Shown here: in pieces, positions 8,141 through 16,205 of the stretch | Layout of the letters: each line of letters starts with the position of its first letter | Numbering within the stretch: position 1 is the stretch's first letter | From: Tumebacillus avium | GTDB taxonomy: Bacteria > Bacillota > Bacilli > Tumebacillales > Tumebacillaceae | Reading direction: 5' to 3' | Length of the DNA: 64,000 bases | Assembly (NCBI RefSeq): GCF_002162355.1 | Contig: NZ_CP021434.1 | Location: forward strand, 2,910,001-2,974,000 | Translations under genes and position numbers: made by a program | Notes under the pieces: model-generated | The model's database searches: none | Seen by the model: the letters and a program-made list of their open reading frames with translations, nothing else | Told to the model about the DNA's origin: nothing

Positions 8141-8176
8141 CCTCTTTGTTGTCTGCTAAGACACTATATATAGTGT
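8118..8176 (+). promoter_or_regulatory. NrdR boxes controlling nrdR-nrdJ
   Basis: ACACTATATATAGTGT at 8161-8176 is a perfect palindrome and fits the established NrdR-box consensus (acaCwAtATaTwGtgt). A weaker copy at 8118-8133 (about 10 of 16 positions) lies between the -35 and -10. Their centres are 43 bp apart, close to four helical turns. NrdR binds such paired sites cooperatively, so the nrdR gene is probably autoregulated together with nrdJ. Confidence 0.7.
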
Positions 8177-8207
8177 TTGCATGATTGAAAGGAGTTGTCG
8201 GGCACTT

Positions 8208-8666
8208 ATGAACTGCCCCTACTGTTCGCATGACAGCACAAGGGTGATCGAATCCCGCTCGACAGACGAAGCGGTCAGACGACGACGCGAGTGCGACAAT
8301 TCGGAGTGTCAGCGCCGCTTTACTACATACGAGAAAGTGGAGATGGCGCCGCTCCTGGTGGTAAAAAAGGACGGCAAGCGCGAGGAATTTTCCCGTGAGA
8401 AACTGCTGCGGGGCATCATTCGCGCTTGTGAGAAGCGCCCGATCGGAGTCGAAGAGATCGACAGTCTGGTCGATGCGGTCGAACGCGAAGTGCGCCGGGA
8501 ATTTGAAAAAGAAGTTCCGGTCGACCGGATCGGTGAAAAAGCGATGGACAAGCTTCGCACCATCGACGGCGTCGCCTATGTGCGGTTTGCCAGTGTGTAT
8601 CGGCAATTTAAAGATGTCGAGACTTTTGCACAAGAAGTGCTCGGCCTTTTAAATCATAAATCATAG
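8208..8666 (+). CDS. nrdR: Transcriptional repressor NrdR
   Basis: The protein has 152 residues. It begins MNCPYC and has a four-cysteine zinc ribbon (C3, C6, C29, C34) for DNA binding, then an ATP-cone domain (about 49-139) starting PLLVVKKDGKREEFSREK. NrdR senses ATP/dATP and represses ribonucleotide reductase genes. Starting at 8208 gives the canonical MxCPxC N-terminus. AAAGGAG lies about 13 bases upstream, a slightly long spacing. It is followed after 20 bp by nrdJ, its expected target, and has NrdR-box-like sequence in its leader. Confidence 0.95.
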   Translation: MNCPYCSHDSTRVIESRSTDEAVRRRRECDNSECQRRFTTYEKVEMAPLLVVKKDGKREEFSREKLLRGIIRACEKRPIGVEEIDSLVDAVEREVRREFEKEVPVDRIGEKAMDKLRTIDGVAYVRFASVYRQFKDVETFAQEVLGLLNHKS

Positions 8667-8686
8667 AAGTCTAGGGGGATCGGCGA

Positions 8687-11600
8687 ATGACAGCAGAGAT
8701 TCAAGGCAGCATACTTCCGTTTAACGATGAGGACTACTTGGCGCCAACAGGGGAGCGGATCGTGTCGGACCGCTACTTGCTCAAAGACACCAAGAAAGAG
8801 ACGCTTTCTGTCGGCTCTTTGGTGGTTGCAGTCATCGACAAGAAGCGCGCGTTCCACGAACTGGCACGCGTGATCGCAGTCGATGCGGCAGGCAAAGAGG
8901 TCAAAGTGGAACTGCGCGACGGCTTCCAGCTGGAGCTGCCGGTCGATCAGATCGACGTGCTGCAGGAGACGGCGCCGCGCCAGATGTGGCAGCGTATCGC
9001 ACGCGGGGCGTCGGTGGTGACCAATGACCCGCAGCTGTGGGAAGAGCGTTTCTACAACCTGCAAGCCGGTTGGAAGTATGTGCCGGGCGGCCGGATCAAC
9101 GCGTCGCTGGGTACGGGGGTGCAGACCACCTCGTACAACTGCTTTGTCATTCCGAACGTCGGGTCCGCGCCGCGCGACTATGCGAACTCGTTTGGCCAGA
9201 CGCTGGAGATTCAAGCACGCTCCGGCGGGGTGGGCATGAACCTGTCGCAAGTACCGCCGCAAGGGTCTTTGACGCCGGTGCGCGATGTGCGCAAAGCGGA
9301 TCTGCAATTGGTGCTGGACGTTTGGCATGCCGATCTGCTCGACTTTTTGAACGAACCTTATAAAAACTCGACCAAGGTCGTCCGCGTCTCCCGCGAGTTT
9401 TTGCGTGCGGTGGAAGAGGATGCGGAATGGACGTTCGTGTTCCCGGATACCAGTGTGGATCACTACGATGAGCTCTGGAACGGCAACCTGACCGAGTGGC
9501 AGGAAAACGGCTATGCGGTGCTGGTCGGCGAAACGGTCCGTGCGGAGTCGCTCTATGAGAAGATCTTGGAAAGCGGCGTGATGGTCGTGCAAGACGTGAT
9601 CGGCATGACGCTGGTGCCGGGCGATCGCCGCGGCACGATCGCAGCGACGCTGGGCGACATGTGGGAAGCGATGGAGCGCGGCAAGCGCGTCTCGGTCATC
9701 CTCTCCTCGCTGCGCCCGCGCTACAGCTATGTGCGCGGCGTGAACGGGCGTTCGTCCGGGGCGTATTCCTGGGGCAACTTGTTTGACAAAGGGAACTATG
9801 TGTTTGCGAACGGTTTTGGCCCGGTCGGCGTGGGCGAGATCATGAGCGTTGGCTGCCAGCTGACCCTGCAGGGCGGTTCCCGCCGCGGGGCGCTGATGCT
9901 GATCCTGAACGACCGCCATGCGGACATCCGCAATTTCATCACCTGCAAGCAGGTGGACGGCGTGATCACCGGCGCGAATCTTTCGGTTGGCGTGTCAGAA
10001 GAGTTTATGGCAGCGAAAGCGAGCGGCGAGGCATGGCAGGTCGGCTACCCGCATTTGGAGGAAATGTCCGACTTCGACGGCGACTTCCACAAGTGGGAAG
10101 CGTACGGCCGCGAGCTGAACGTGAGCGAAGAGATGAAGGCGGAAGAGCTGTGGGATGAAATGATGGAATCGGCGTGGAAATCGGCCGAGCCGGGCGTTGT
10201 GTTCCTTGGACGTTACAATGCGATGTCCAACTCCAATTACTTCAACCCGATCATCGCGACCAACCCGTGCGGTGAGCAAGGGCTGCCGGCGTACGGCATC
10301 TGCAACTTGGGCGCGGTTGTGCTCTCGCGTTTTGCGGCGGGCTTTAAAGGCGCGTCGGAGCGCGTGGCGTTTGTCAACCCGATGCTGGAAGCGCAGATTC
10401 GCGATGAGCTGAAGAAGCAATTTGCCGAAGAGCAGGCTGAATTTTTGCTGCATCACATCAAGTGGGAAGAGCTGGAGACGGCGGTGAGAACCGGTCTGCG
10501 CTTCCAGGATGCTGTTATTGATGCGACCTACTATCCGTTTGAAGAGAACCGCCAGAACCAGATGGCGGAGCGCCGTGTCGGCCTTGGCATCATGGGTCTG
10601 CATGACCTGATGATCTTCAGCGGGATCACCTATGGTTCGGACGAGTCGACCCGCTTCATCGAGGTGCTGCTCGGCATGATCGCGGAGTGGACGTACCTGG
10701 AGTCGGTGGAACTGGCGAAAGAGAACGGGCCGTTCCCGATGTTTGATGCTGATCTGTACCTGCAGTCCGGCTACATGCAGCAACTGGCGAAAGAGAAGCC
10801 GCATGTGACCGATGCGATCCGCAAATACGGCGTGCGCAACGTCACCACGATGACGATCGCCCCGACCGGCACCACCGGCACGATGGTTGGCTGCTCGACC
10901 GGCTGTGAGCCGTACTATGCGTGGTCGTACTACCGCAACTCCCGTCTGGGGATGTTTGAGGAGAATGCGAAGATCGTCGATGATTTCTACAGCGCGTTCC
11001 AAGGCGTGGAAGAGCTGCCGGAGTATTTCGTGACGGCGATGGATCTGTCCCCGGTGGATCATGTTCGCGTGCAGGCGGCGTTGCAAAAGTGGATCGATTC
11101 GTCGATCTCGAAGACTTGTAATGCGCCGAACTCCTACTCGGTGGAAGATACGAAGAAGCTGTACGATCTCGCCTACGAGCTCGGCTGCAAAGGCGTGACC
11201 ATCTACCGCGACGGTTCCCGTTCCGAGCAGGTGTTGTCGCTGAAGGAAGAAAAGGCGGAGGAGCAAGCGCAGGAAACGGTTGCGGAAGAGATGAAAGTGC
11301 TGACGCCGGCAGAAATCCTCGCGCTGGCGAACCAACCGTACAAGCGCAAGCCTCGTCCGGATGTCCTGTATGGGGCGACCTATAAGAAGGACACGCCGCT
11401 CGGTTCCGCGTACATCACGATCAACGACGACCCGGACATGGGTCTGGCGCGTGAGGTGTTCGTGAATATCGGCAAGGCAGGTTCGGATGTGTATGCGTCC
11501 AACGTGGCACTGGGCCGTGCGATCACCTTGTACCTCGCCGATTCTCAAAACCCGAACAAAGAAGCCGAACTGGTGAAAACCTTCTCCGGCATCGGCGGTT

Positions 11601-11881
11601 CCTCTTCGGTCGGTTTTGGCGAGCGCAGAATTACATCTGTCCCGGATGCGATCGCGAAGTCGCTGATCGAGCATTCCGAGACCTTCCCGTTGCGTCATAT
11701 TGAGGAACTGCTGGCGGGGAAAGAAGTGGCGTGTGGGCACGAAGGCCATTCGAACGGCAATGGCAAGTCATTGCGTGAATACAACGTAGGTAAGGACTAC
11801 TGCCCGCAGTGCCACCAGCATACGTTGGTGCGTCAGGGTGGTTGCAGCGAGTGCGAGGCGTGTGGGTTTAGTAAGTGTTAA
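8687..11881 (+). CDS. nrdJ: Adenosylcobalamin-dependent (class II) ribonucleotide reductase
   Basis: The protein has 1064 residues and reduces ribonucleotides to deoxyribonucleotides with an AdoCbl radical. Recognisable segments are TTSYNCFVIP (147-156), VNGRSSGAYSW (352-362), LQGGSRRGALM (394-404), NPCGEQGLPAYGICNLG (526-542) with active-site Cys/Glu, TIAPTGTTGTM (723-733), and a C-terminal redox tail CPQC...CSECEACGFSKC (1039-1064). RBS-like AGGGGGA precedes ATG 8687. Residues about 150-297 repeat part of the catalytic fold found again at about 300-497, so about 150 residues interrupt the usual order. Otherwise the size suits the long NrdJ subgroup. No class I or III reductase is in this window. 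Confidence 0.93.
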   Translation: MTAEIQGSILPFNDEDYLAPTGERIVSDRYLLKDTKKETLSVGSLVVAVIDKKRAFHELARVIAVDAAGKEVKVELRDGFQLELPVDQIDVLQETAPRQMWQRIARGASVVTNDPQLWEERFYNLQAGWKYVPGGRINASLGTGVQTTSYNCFVIPNVGSAPRDYANSFGQTLEIQARSGGVGMNLSQVPPQGSLTPVRDVRKADLQLVLDVWHADLLDFLNEPYKNSTKVVRVSREFLRAVEEDAEWTFVFPDTSVDHYDELWNGNLTEWQENGYAVLVGETVRAESLYEKILESGVMVVQDVIGMTLVPGDRRGTIAATLGDMWEAMERGKRVSVILSSLRPRYSYVRGVNGRSSGAYSWGNLFDKGNYVFANGFGPVGVGEIMSVGCQLTLQGGSRRGALMLILNDRHADIRNFITCKQVDGVITGANLSVGVSEEFMAAKASGEAWQVGYPHLEEMSDFDGDFHKWEAYGRELNVSEEMKAEELWDEMMESAWKSAEPGVVFLGRYNAMSNSNYFNPIIATNPCGEQGLPAYGICNLGAVVLSRFAAGFKGASERVAFVNPMLEAQIRDELKKQFAEEQAEFLLHHIKWEELETAVRTGLRFQDAVIDATYYPFEENRQNQMAERRVGLGIMGLHDLMIFSGITYGSDESTRFIEVLLGMIAEWTYLESVELAKENGPFPMFDADLYLQSGYMQQLAKEKPHVTDAIRKYGVRNVTTMTIAPTGTTGTMVGCSTGCEPYYAWSYYRNSRLGMFEENAKIVDDFYSAFQGVEELPEYFVTAMDLSPVDHVRVQAALQKWIDSSISKTCNAPNSYSVEDTKKLYDLAYELGCKGVTIYRDGSRSEQVLSLKEEKAEEQAQETVAEEMKVLTPAEILALANQPYKRKPRPDVLYGATYKKDTPLGSAYITINDDPDMGLAREVFVNIGKAGSDVYASNVALGRAITLYLADSQNPNKEAELVKTFSGIGGSSSVGFGERRITSVPDAIAKSLIEHSETFPLRHIEELLAGKEVACGHEGHSNGNGKSLREYNVGKDYCPQCHQHTLVRQGGCSECEACGFSKC

Positions 11882-11918
11882 GAATGCTTTAATAATTATG
11901 TTGACTATAAGGTTTTAT

Positions 11919-11946
11919 GGCATATGCACTTTGCATATGCCTTTTT
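11919..11946 (+). terminator. Terminator of nrdJ
   Basis: GGCATATGCA, loop CTT, TGCATATGCC, then five T. A perfect 10-bp stem. Confidence 0.9.
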
Positions 11947-11979
11947 AAACCTTGATATTCTTTTGTATCAGGAGGAAGC

Positions 11980-12474
11980 ATGAAAAAGAGAGCATGGTTT
12001 AATGACAATGATACCAAGGAGTATAGATACCTTCTTCGCTACAAATGGGACAGCCGAAAATTAAGGGTATTGTTCATCATGTTGAATCCAAGTTGGGCCG
12101 ATGCGACAAGGTCAGACCAGACGGTTGATAATTGTATTGAATATGCCAAAAAATTGGGTGGAGGTACACTTGAAGTGGTTAATTTATTTGCGTATGTGTC
12201 ACCTTCTCCAAAGGCAATGTTTAGGCTAAAGAATCATGATATCATTGGTAAAAGGACGGATGTATTCATTGCGAGAGCAATTAAGAGAGCTGAAAAAATT
12301 GTAGTTGCTTGGGGAGCAAAAGGACATGGGTTTCATCGAAACCATAAGGTGCTGAATATGTTGGAGGAGAGTGGGAAGGACTTGTTATGCCTAGGAATAT
12401 CTAAGTATGGTCATCCGGTACATCCAGGATATATTCCTGGGGCAGACAAGAAAATCGTACCTTTTGTTTACTAA
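11980..12474 (+). CDS. DUF1643-family protein
   Basis: The protein has 164 residues, with AT-rich codon use unlike nrdJ next door. It contains LRVLFIMLNPSWADA, DQTVDNCIEYAKKLG, VVNLFAYVSP and VVAWGAKG, and a late LGISKYGHPVHPGY; this pattern is typical of the DUF1643 family, whose biochemical role is unknown to me. AGGAGG sits a few bases before ATG 11980. DUF1643 genes often travel with phages and mobile islands, and this copy opens the AT-rich island that runs to about 17.1 kb. Confidence 0.8.
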   Translation: MKKRAWFNDNDTKEYRYLLRYKWDSRKLRVLFIMLNPSWADATRSDQTVDNCIEYAKKLGGGTLEVVNLFAYVSPSPKAMFRLKNHDIIGKRTDVFIARAIKRAEKIVVAWGAKGHGFHRNHKVLNMLEESGKDLLCLGISKYGHPVHPGYIPGADKKIVPFVY

Positions 12475-12505
12475 AGCAGATCAATATTCATAAAGTCTCC
12501 AAGAG

Positions 12506-12566
12506 AAAATGCTAAGGCGGATGAAGCATTATTGGTTACTGTCCGCCTCTTATTTTGTAGCATTTT
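12506..12566. terminator. Probable bidirectional terminator
   Basis: AAAATGCTAAGGCGG pairs imperfectly with CCGCCT...TAGCATTTT. It lies between converging genes (DUF1643 and the HNH fragment). Confidence 0.55.
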
Positions 12567-12603
12567 AAATTTGAAGTTATTCCGTAGCGAGAGTTGTTCT
12601 TCA

Positions 12604-13182
12604 TTAGGATTCTAGAATTTCACTAATTTCTATCAACAGATCTTCTCTATCAGCTATGTCTGAAGCAGAAATCTTTTCAAAAACACGAATTAATAATTTG
12701 TGCATGACTACACTTTTCTCAAACAAATCAAGTCTTTTACGAAACCGTTGAGGCGTGATGCCTGCATGGCGCAACGCATTTTTAGTGCAAATGCGTATTG
12801 CATGTCGCTCATTACGTGTTTCAACCGCACGATGACAGGAAGAGCATAGAGTAATAAGATTATCTTCGTTATGACTTCCACCAAATTGACGAGGCACGAT
12901 ATGATGTACTTCCAAATCTAGGTCGTTATAACATATTTGGCAAGCATAGTCGTCCCTAATTTTTGCCTCGTGTTTTACACTTTCAGGGAATGGGATATTC
13001 CAATAGTTTATTGATGTTGGCATTTGCAATCCGCGTTTTATTAGGCTTTTTACTATAGAATCAACGTGTTCGGATATAATTTTCTCATTTTTTGGGAGGG
13101 TTATTTCACGTTTCTCACGCTCGATCTCCTCTTTGCGACTCTTTTTCTCTTTAGCCTGTTCCCGTCGAAGTTCTGCCTGCAT
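12604..13182 (-). pseudogene. 3' part of an HNH endonuclease gene split by a transposon
   Basis: This 192-residue part runs from the target duplication (ATGCAG = Met-Gln) to the stop. It has a charged coiled-coil stretch (RREQAKEKKSRKEEIEREKR), then an HNH nuclease: CQICYND, LEVHHIVPRQFGG, NEDNLITLCSSCH, with four zinc Cys and the HH/N/H catalytic set intact. Its frame joins exactly to the 5' part at 16200-16808 if the transposon and one duplication copy are removed, giving about 393 residues. An open frame extends 5' into the transposon tip, but the ATG at 13182 has no good ribosome binding site, so it is uncertain whether the nuclease domain is still made. Confidence 0.85.
13177..13182. repeat. 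Target-site duplication, left copy
   Basis: CTGCAT directly abuts the left transposon tip TGTTAC. The same six bases follow the right tip at 16200-16205. Confidence 0.9.
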
Positions 13183-13241
13183 TGTTACTACTGCCCTATA
13201 ATGTCCGTAAATTGACAGGCTCTGCTGTCCAAGAATTGACG
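13183..13241. repeat. Left transposon end with two transposase-site-like repeats
   Basis: Tip TGTTAC at 13183-13188, then TGTCCGTAAATTGACA (13202-13217) and TGTCCAAGAATTGACG (13226-13241), 24 bp apart. They match the inverted copies at the right end. Confidence 0.9.
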
Positions 13242-13278
13242 AAAAAGATGACCGCGTGAGCGATGTTAAACCTGAAAG

Positions 13279-13309
13279 AAAAAACGGGAGAATCAAGTCA
13301 ATTCTCCCG
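13279..13309 (-). terminator. Terminator of the transposon operon
   Basis: CGGGAGAAT and ATTCTCCCG form a perfect 9-bp stem. On the minus strand the stem is followed by six T. The TGA stop of the ATPase gene lies in or beside the loop. Confidence 0.85.
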
Positions 13310-14093
13310 CGATTACCCGTTTCACCATGTGGTCGTCAATGATTCGATGCTTATTTGCTGCTCCATAGATCAGACTATGTGTGGCAGCCTTATTAACCAA
13401 GCGAATCGTACCACTTGAATAACGATAGATCTCATCGACCGCACCATCCGTGAAAATGTCACGGCTAACGCCCGCATATTCCAGATGACGAGCTATGTAC
13501 GCCCCAACCTGTGCGCGGTCGTAGTGAACCAGTTTGCACTGTAGATCAATCCTTTGCCGAATGGCCGTAAACATCTGGAGTTGAAGGCGATCCCACAGTT
13601 CATTTTGTCCGACCAGGATCAGAGCCATTGGACTCTGGGCATCCATTTTGAAGTTCAGCAGAAACCGTACTTCTTCAAACATTTCTTTGTCTAGCAGATG
13701 CGCTTCATCGACCACCACGACTGGTTGCAGGCGATGAATCCCCCGCATCAGCTCAATTTCCCGATGCAGTTGTCTCTTGCTGTCCCCTCGATAAAACTTC
13801 GCTTCACACCCCAACTGTTCAAGCAATCCCTTGTAAAAATGGCGAGGCGTTAGCTTTGAATCGGATAGGTACAACAGTTTAAATCTCGATGTGTCGAGCA
13901 CATCCGCGAATCGGCGGATGGTCGTTGTTTTACCAGTTCCGCAATCGCCGGTCACAACGGAGAACCATTGCCTTTCGGCCGTATATTCCAATCTCTCAAG
14001 CGTTTCTTCCAAAACATCCGACGCATACAGCTCATGGGTAGGCATATCACGAGAAAAAGGGGTTCTCGCCATTTCATAAAACGCCTCAAACAT
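13293..14093 (-). CDS. ExeA/TnsC-like AAA ATPase of the transposon
   Basis: The protein has 266 residues. Walker A is GDCGTGKTTT (49-58), Walker B is VVVVDEAHLL (about 125-134), followed by a sensor-like ALILVGQNEL and an RQRIDLQCKL segment, the ExeA/TniB arrangement. Such ATPases bind DNA and activate or guide the partner transposase (as TnsC, TniB and MuB do). The ATG overlaps the end of the transposase gene by eight bases, indicating coupled translation. The N-terminus (FYEMARTPFSRDMP) is typical of ExeA-like proteins. Confidence 0.88.
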   Translation of the reverse strand: MFEAFYEMARTPFSRDMPTHELYASDVLEETLERLEYTAERQWFSVVTGDCGTGKTTTIRRFADVLDTSRFKLLYLSDSKLTPRHFYKGLLEQLGCEAKFYRGDSKRQLHREIELMRGIHRLQPVVVVDEAHLLDKEMFEEVRFLLNFKMDAQSPMALILVGQNELWDRLQLQMFTAIRQRIDLQCKLVHYDRAQVGAYIARHLEYAGVSRDIFTDGAVDEIYRYSSGTIRLVNKAATHSLIYGAANKHRIIDDHMVKRVIAGELT

Positions 14094-15441
14094 CTCGCTT
14101 CGCCTCCTCCCGAATTTTGCGGAATGAGACGGCGCGTGTTTGACGTTCTTTCCTGACTTGATTCTTCTTCTCCGCAGCGTCCAGTAACCGTGAACCTTCG
14201 ACTATAAGCGGTTCAATTGTCGACGGGATAGAGGGGCGTCTTCCTGCCCATTCACCTATGATCAGTTCTTTCGCCTGCCACGGTGTATGGCTGCCATACT
14301 CAATTGTAATCGTCGAGATGTCACGCGGGTCGTAGACGACTTCAACCTTTTGTCCAATGAAAGAAAGCCCGACCTCGTATTTCTTCCCCATAAAACTAAT
14401 ACAGCCAGCCTTGTCCACTTTTCTCGTTTCGCTGTGTAAAAACGCATCCGCAATGAGAGATTCCTCGGCGAGCCGGAGCGGCGTCGAGCCGCTTCGAAAT
14501 GCCACCTGCGGGCTAGAATTGTCATCGAGTGCGGAATGGGGTTTGGTCTGGTAACATTCGGTGAGCCAAACTTGGAACAACAGATTGAGCTGGTCGAGTG
14601 TCTGGGGCTTTTCAAGCGCAGCTTCCGTTAGGAAACTGTCTATGACCCGGTTGAAGCGCTCGATTTTCCCTTTGGATTCGGCTGCATATGGCCTAGTAAA
14701 GCGAAGACGTATGCCAAGTTTTGCACATGTACGAGTCATACTTTTGGTTCGAAATTGCTTGCCGTTATCAAAGTAGACAGAATCAGGTACGCCATTTGTT
14801 TGTATTGCGAAACGGAAGCAGTCTTCTACGATCGTTTGGTCGAGTGTTGGATAGAAAGCCGCATGCAACACATAACGAGTCGCATCGTCGATGAACGCAA
14901 CGAGATAGACTTGCTTGTTGGCTCCGCCTTCACCAATCGGTAGATACGGCCCGAATTTTATGTCAGCTTGCCACAGTTGGTTACGCTGTTTGTGTTGAAA
15001 GCGTCTGGCCGCAAGGCCAGAGGTTGAGTATAGTCGCATGTGGCGAGTGCTGTAGCCGTTCTCCATCAATTTTTCCTGCAAGGTGCTGCGCTTGATCTCA
15101 CCGGGCTTCGCTAAACCTTCCCACTCCAAGATCTGAATGATTTGTGCAACACTGCGGCTGGGTACTTCTCGGCGAAGCAGGATGGCTTGCTCAAGGAGAT
15201 AGGGAGTAATTGCTTCGGCTGTTTGCCTTTGACCCTTCCCTTGAGGTCGAAGTCCGGCGAAACCTTCGGCCCGGTAGGCAGATAGATAACGACGGAGAGT
15301 TCTTTCGGATAAGCCGGTTTGTTCACAAATGGCTTTCTTCAGCTCTTTGGCTTTTCCAGGGTCAATACCATCGGCCAACAGAGGAGAGATCAACTGCATC
15401 CGTTCGACGGCGATCTCTTCTGCCTTTTTGTCGTTTTTCAT
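14086..15441 (-). CDS. DD35E integrase-type transposase (Mu/TniA-like)
   Basis: The protein has 451 residues. Residues 10-120 carry two helix-turn-helix segments (GLSERTLRRYLSAYRAEG). The retroviral-integrase core has D160 in QADIKF, D225 in VYFDNG and E261 in SKGKIERF, with exactly 35 residues between the second Asp and the Glu. A beta-barrel Mu-type C-terminal domain (GKKYEVGLSFIGQKVEVVYD) follows, then a basic tail that may contact the ATPase. The gene follows the zinc-ribbon gene by 44 bp and overlaps the ATPase gene. All catalytic residues are intact. Confidence 0.93.
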   Translation of the reverse strand: MKNDKKAEEIAVERMQLISPLLADGIDPGKAKELKKAICEQTGLSERTLRRYLSAYRAEGFAGLRPQGKGQRQTAEAITPYLLEQAILLRREVPSRSVAQIIQILEWEGLAKPGEIKRSTLQEKLMENGYSTRHMRLYSTSGLAARRFQHKQRNQLWQADIKFGPYLPIGEGGANKQVYLVAFIDDATRYVLHAAFYPTLDQTIVEDCFRFAIQTNGVPDSVYFDNGKQFRTKSMTRTCAKLGIRLRFTRPYAAESKGKIERFNRVIDSFLTEAALEKPQTLDQLNLLFQVWLTECYQTKPHSALDDNSSPQVAFRSGSTPLRLAEESLIADAFLHSETRKVDKAGCISFMGKKYEVGLSFIGQKVEVVYDPRDISTITIEYGSHTPWQAKELIIGEWAGRRPSIPSTIEPLIVEGSRLLDAAEKKNQVRKERQTRAVSFRKIREEAKRDV

Positions 15442-15485
15442 AGGAATCTACAGTCCTTTCCAATAGGATGTAGATTCACGATACC

Positions 15486-16022
15486 TTAGGGAATCGCGGA
15501 CAAGAAGGCGAAACGGGTATGTACCCATAATTGAGAATGAACGATGGGTCGGACAACTCTCGCCAGCCAACCTGCCTCTTGTCCAACGTAATGTCCGATC
15601 CTTTGGAGTGCAGACGGTGAAGGTACGGACAATGGCTCCACCGGATTTTCTTGACGCGCTGCAACCGTTGATAAACAATTAACCCAGTATTGCCAGCACA
15701 CCTTGAACCAAATGTGCCAGCGATACAGGGTTGATTCATCAGCGGCTACGTCTGAGGTCTGCGCCTGAGACAAGACTGCTTCAAGGCATTCGGCTTCATA
15801 ACGTTTATAAGGAACGAGCAGGTCCGGCAACTCATGATGGATCTTCCCGCACCCCTTGCAACGCAAACGACGAATGATATAGGTGACCCGTTCACTGGTT
15901 GGCTTACGCCCAATGCGACTCCTGCTACCGATCACGAACAGTTCATGCTCACAGACAGGGCAGATATGCTGCTCTGCACTCCTAACGAAAAACACCACGT
16001 TTTCTATTTTCTTCGAGCCCAT
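15486..16022 (-). CDS. Zinc-ribbon transposon protein (DUF6431-like)
   Basis: The protein has 178 residues. A Cys4 zinc ribbon is visible: CPVC near residues 21-24 and CKGC near 54-57, followed by HHELPDLLVPYKRY. The C-terminal half is helical, with DESTLYRWHIWF resembling the DNA-binding helix of transposon accessory proteins. It resembles the DUF6431 family, which I recall seeing beside transposase genes in Firmicutes. Function unknown; a target-selection or end-binding role is inference. No good ribosome binding site precedes ATG 16022. It is the first gene of the transposon operon. Confidence 0.7.
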   Translation of the reverse strand: MGSKKIENVVFFVRSAEQHICPVCEHELFVIGSRSRIGRKPTSERVTYIIRRLRCKGCGKIHHELPDLLVPYKRYEAECLEAVLSQAQTSDVAADESTLYRWHIWFKVCWQYWVNCLSTVAARQENPVEPLSVPSPSALQRIGHYVGQEAGWLARVVRPIVHSQLWVHTRFAFLSAIP

Positions 16023-16053
16023 AATTTGATAAAATGATCATGCGATTTTTTGG

Positions 16054-16108
16054 GACGACTCTGGTGCAACTGTTAGCGCAGCGGCACATCATACAGAGTC
16101 GTCTTTTT
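16054..16108. other. Long hairpin just inside the right transposon end
   Basis: GACGACTCTG (16054-16063) pairs with CAGAGTCGTC (16094-16103); GTGC/GCAC inside extends the stem. Five T follow on the plus strand, so it can terminate transcription entering from the right flank in the plus direction or fold in the 5' leader of the minus-strand operon. Confidence 0.6.
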
Positions 16109-16140
16109 CCTTTTTTTAATTTGTACGTGGTCATTATATC

Positions 16141-16199
16141 CGTCAATTTTTGGACAGGCAATAGCGTCAGCTTTTGGTCAATTGGCATTGGCTGTAACA
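16141..16199. repeat. Right transposon end with two transposase-site-like repeats
   Basis: CGTCAATTTTTGGACA (16141-16156) and CGTCAGCTTTTGGTCA (16165-16180) are inverted copies of the left-end repeats with the same 24-bp step. Tip GTAACA is at 16194-16199. Confidence 0.9.
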
Positions 16200-16205
16200 C
16201 TGCAT
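16200..16205. repeat. Target-site duplication, right copy
   Basis: CTGCAT directly follows the right transposon tip and matches 13177-13182. Confidence 0.9.

Larger units (their letters stand above)
13183..16199 (-). mobile_element. Complete 3,017-bp transposon (DD35E transposase + AAA ATPase + zinc-ribbon protein)
   Basis: The tips are 5'-TGTTAC and GTAACA-3'. Nineteen bases in from each tip begins the first of two 16-bp repeats of form TGTCCAAAAATTGACG, the second 24 bp further in. The flanking 6-bp direct repeat CTGCAT marks the insertion. All three genes read leftward: zinc-ribbon protein, transposase, ATPase, then a terminator before the left end. The transposase/ATPase pair and multiple end repeats recall the Tn552/TniA-TniB and Tn7 groups of Mu-like transposons, but TniQ, TnsA and resolvase are absent. 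All genes are open, so it may be active. Confidence 0.92.

Noticed and set aside
8687..8960. Cobalamin riboswitch before nrdJ
   Set aside because: nrdR and nrdJ are only 20 bp apart and no B12-box or extended leader is visible.
13183..13296. TTG start at 13296 for the HNH protein
   Set aside because: This part lies in the transposon left end, encodes a terminator stem and binding repeats; the frame is open by chance.
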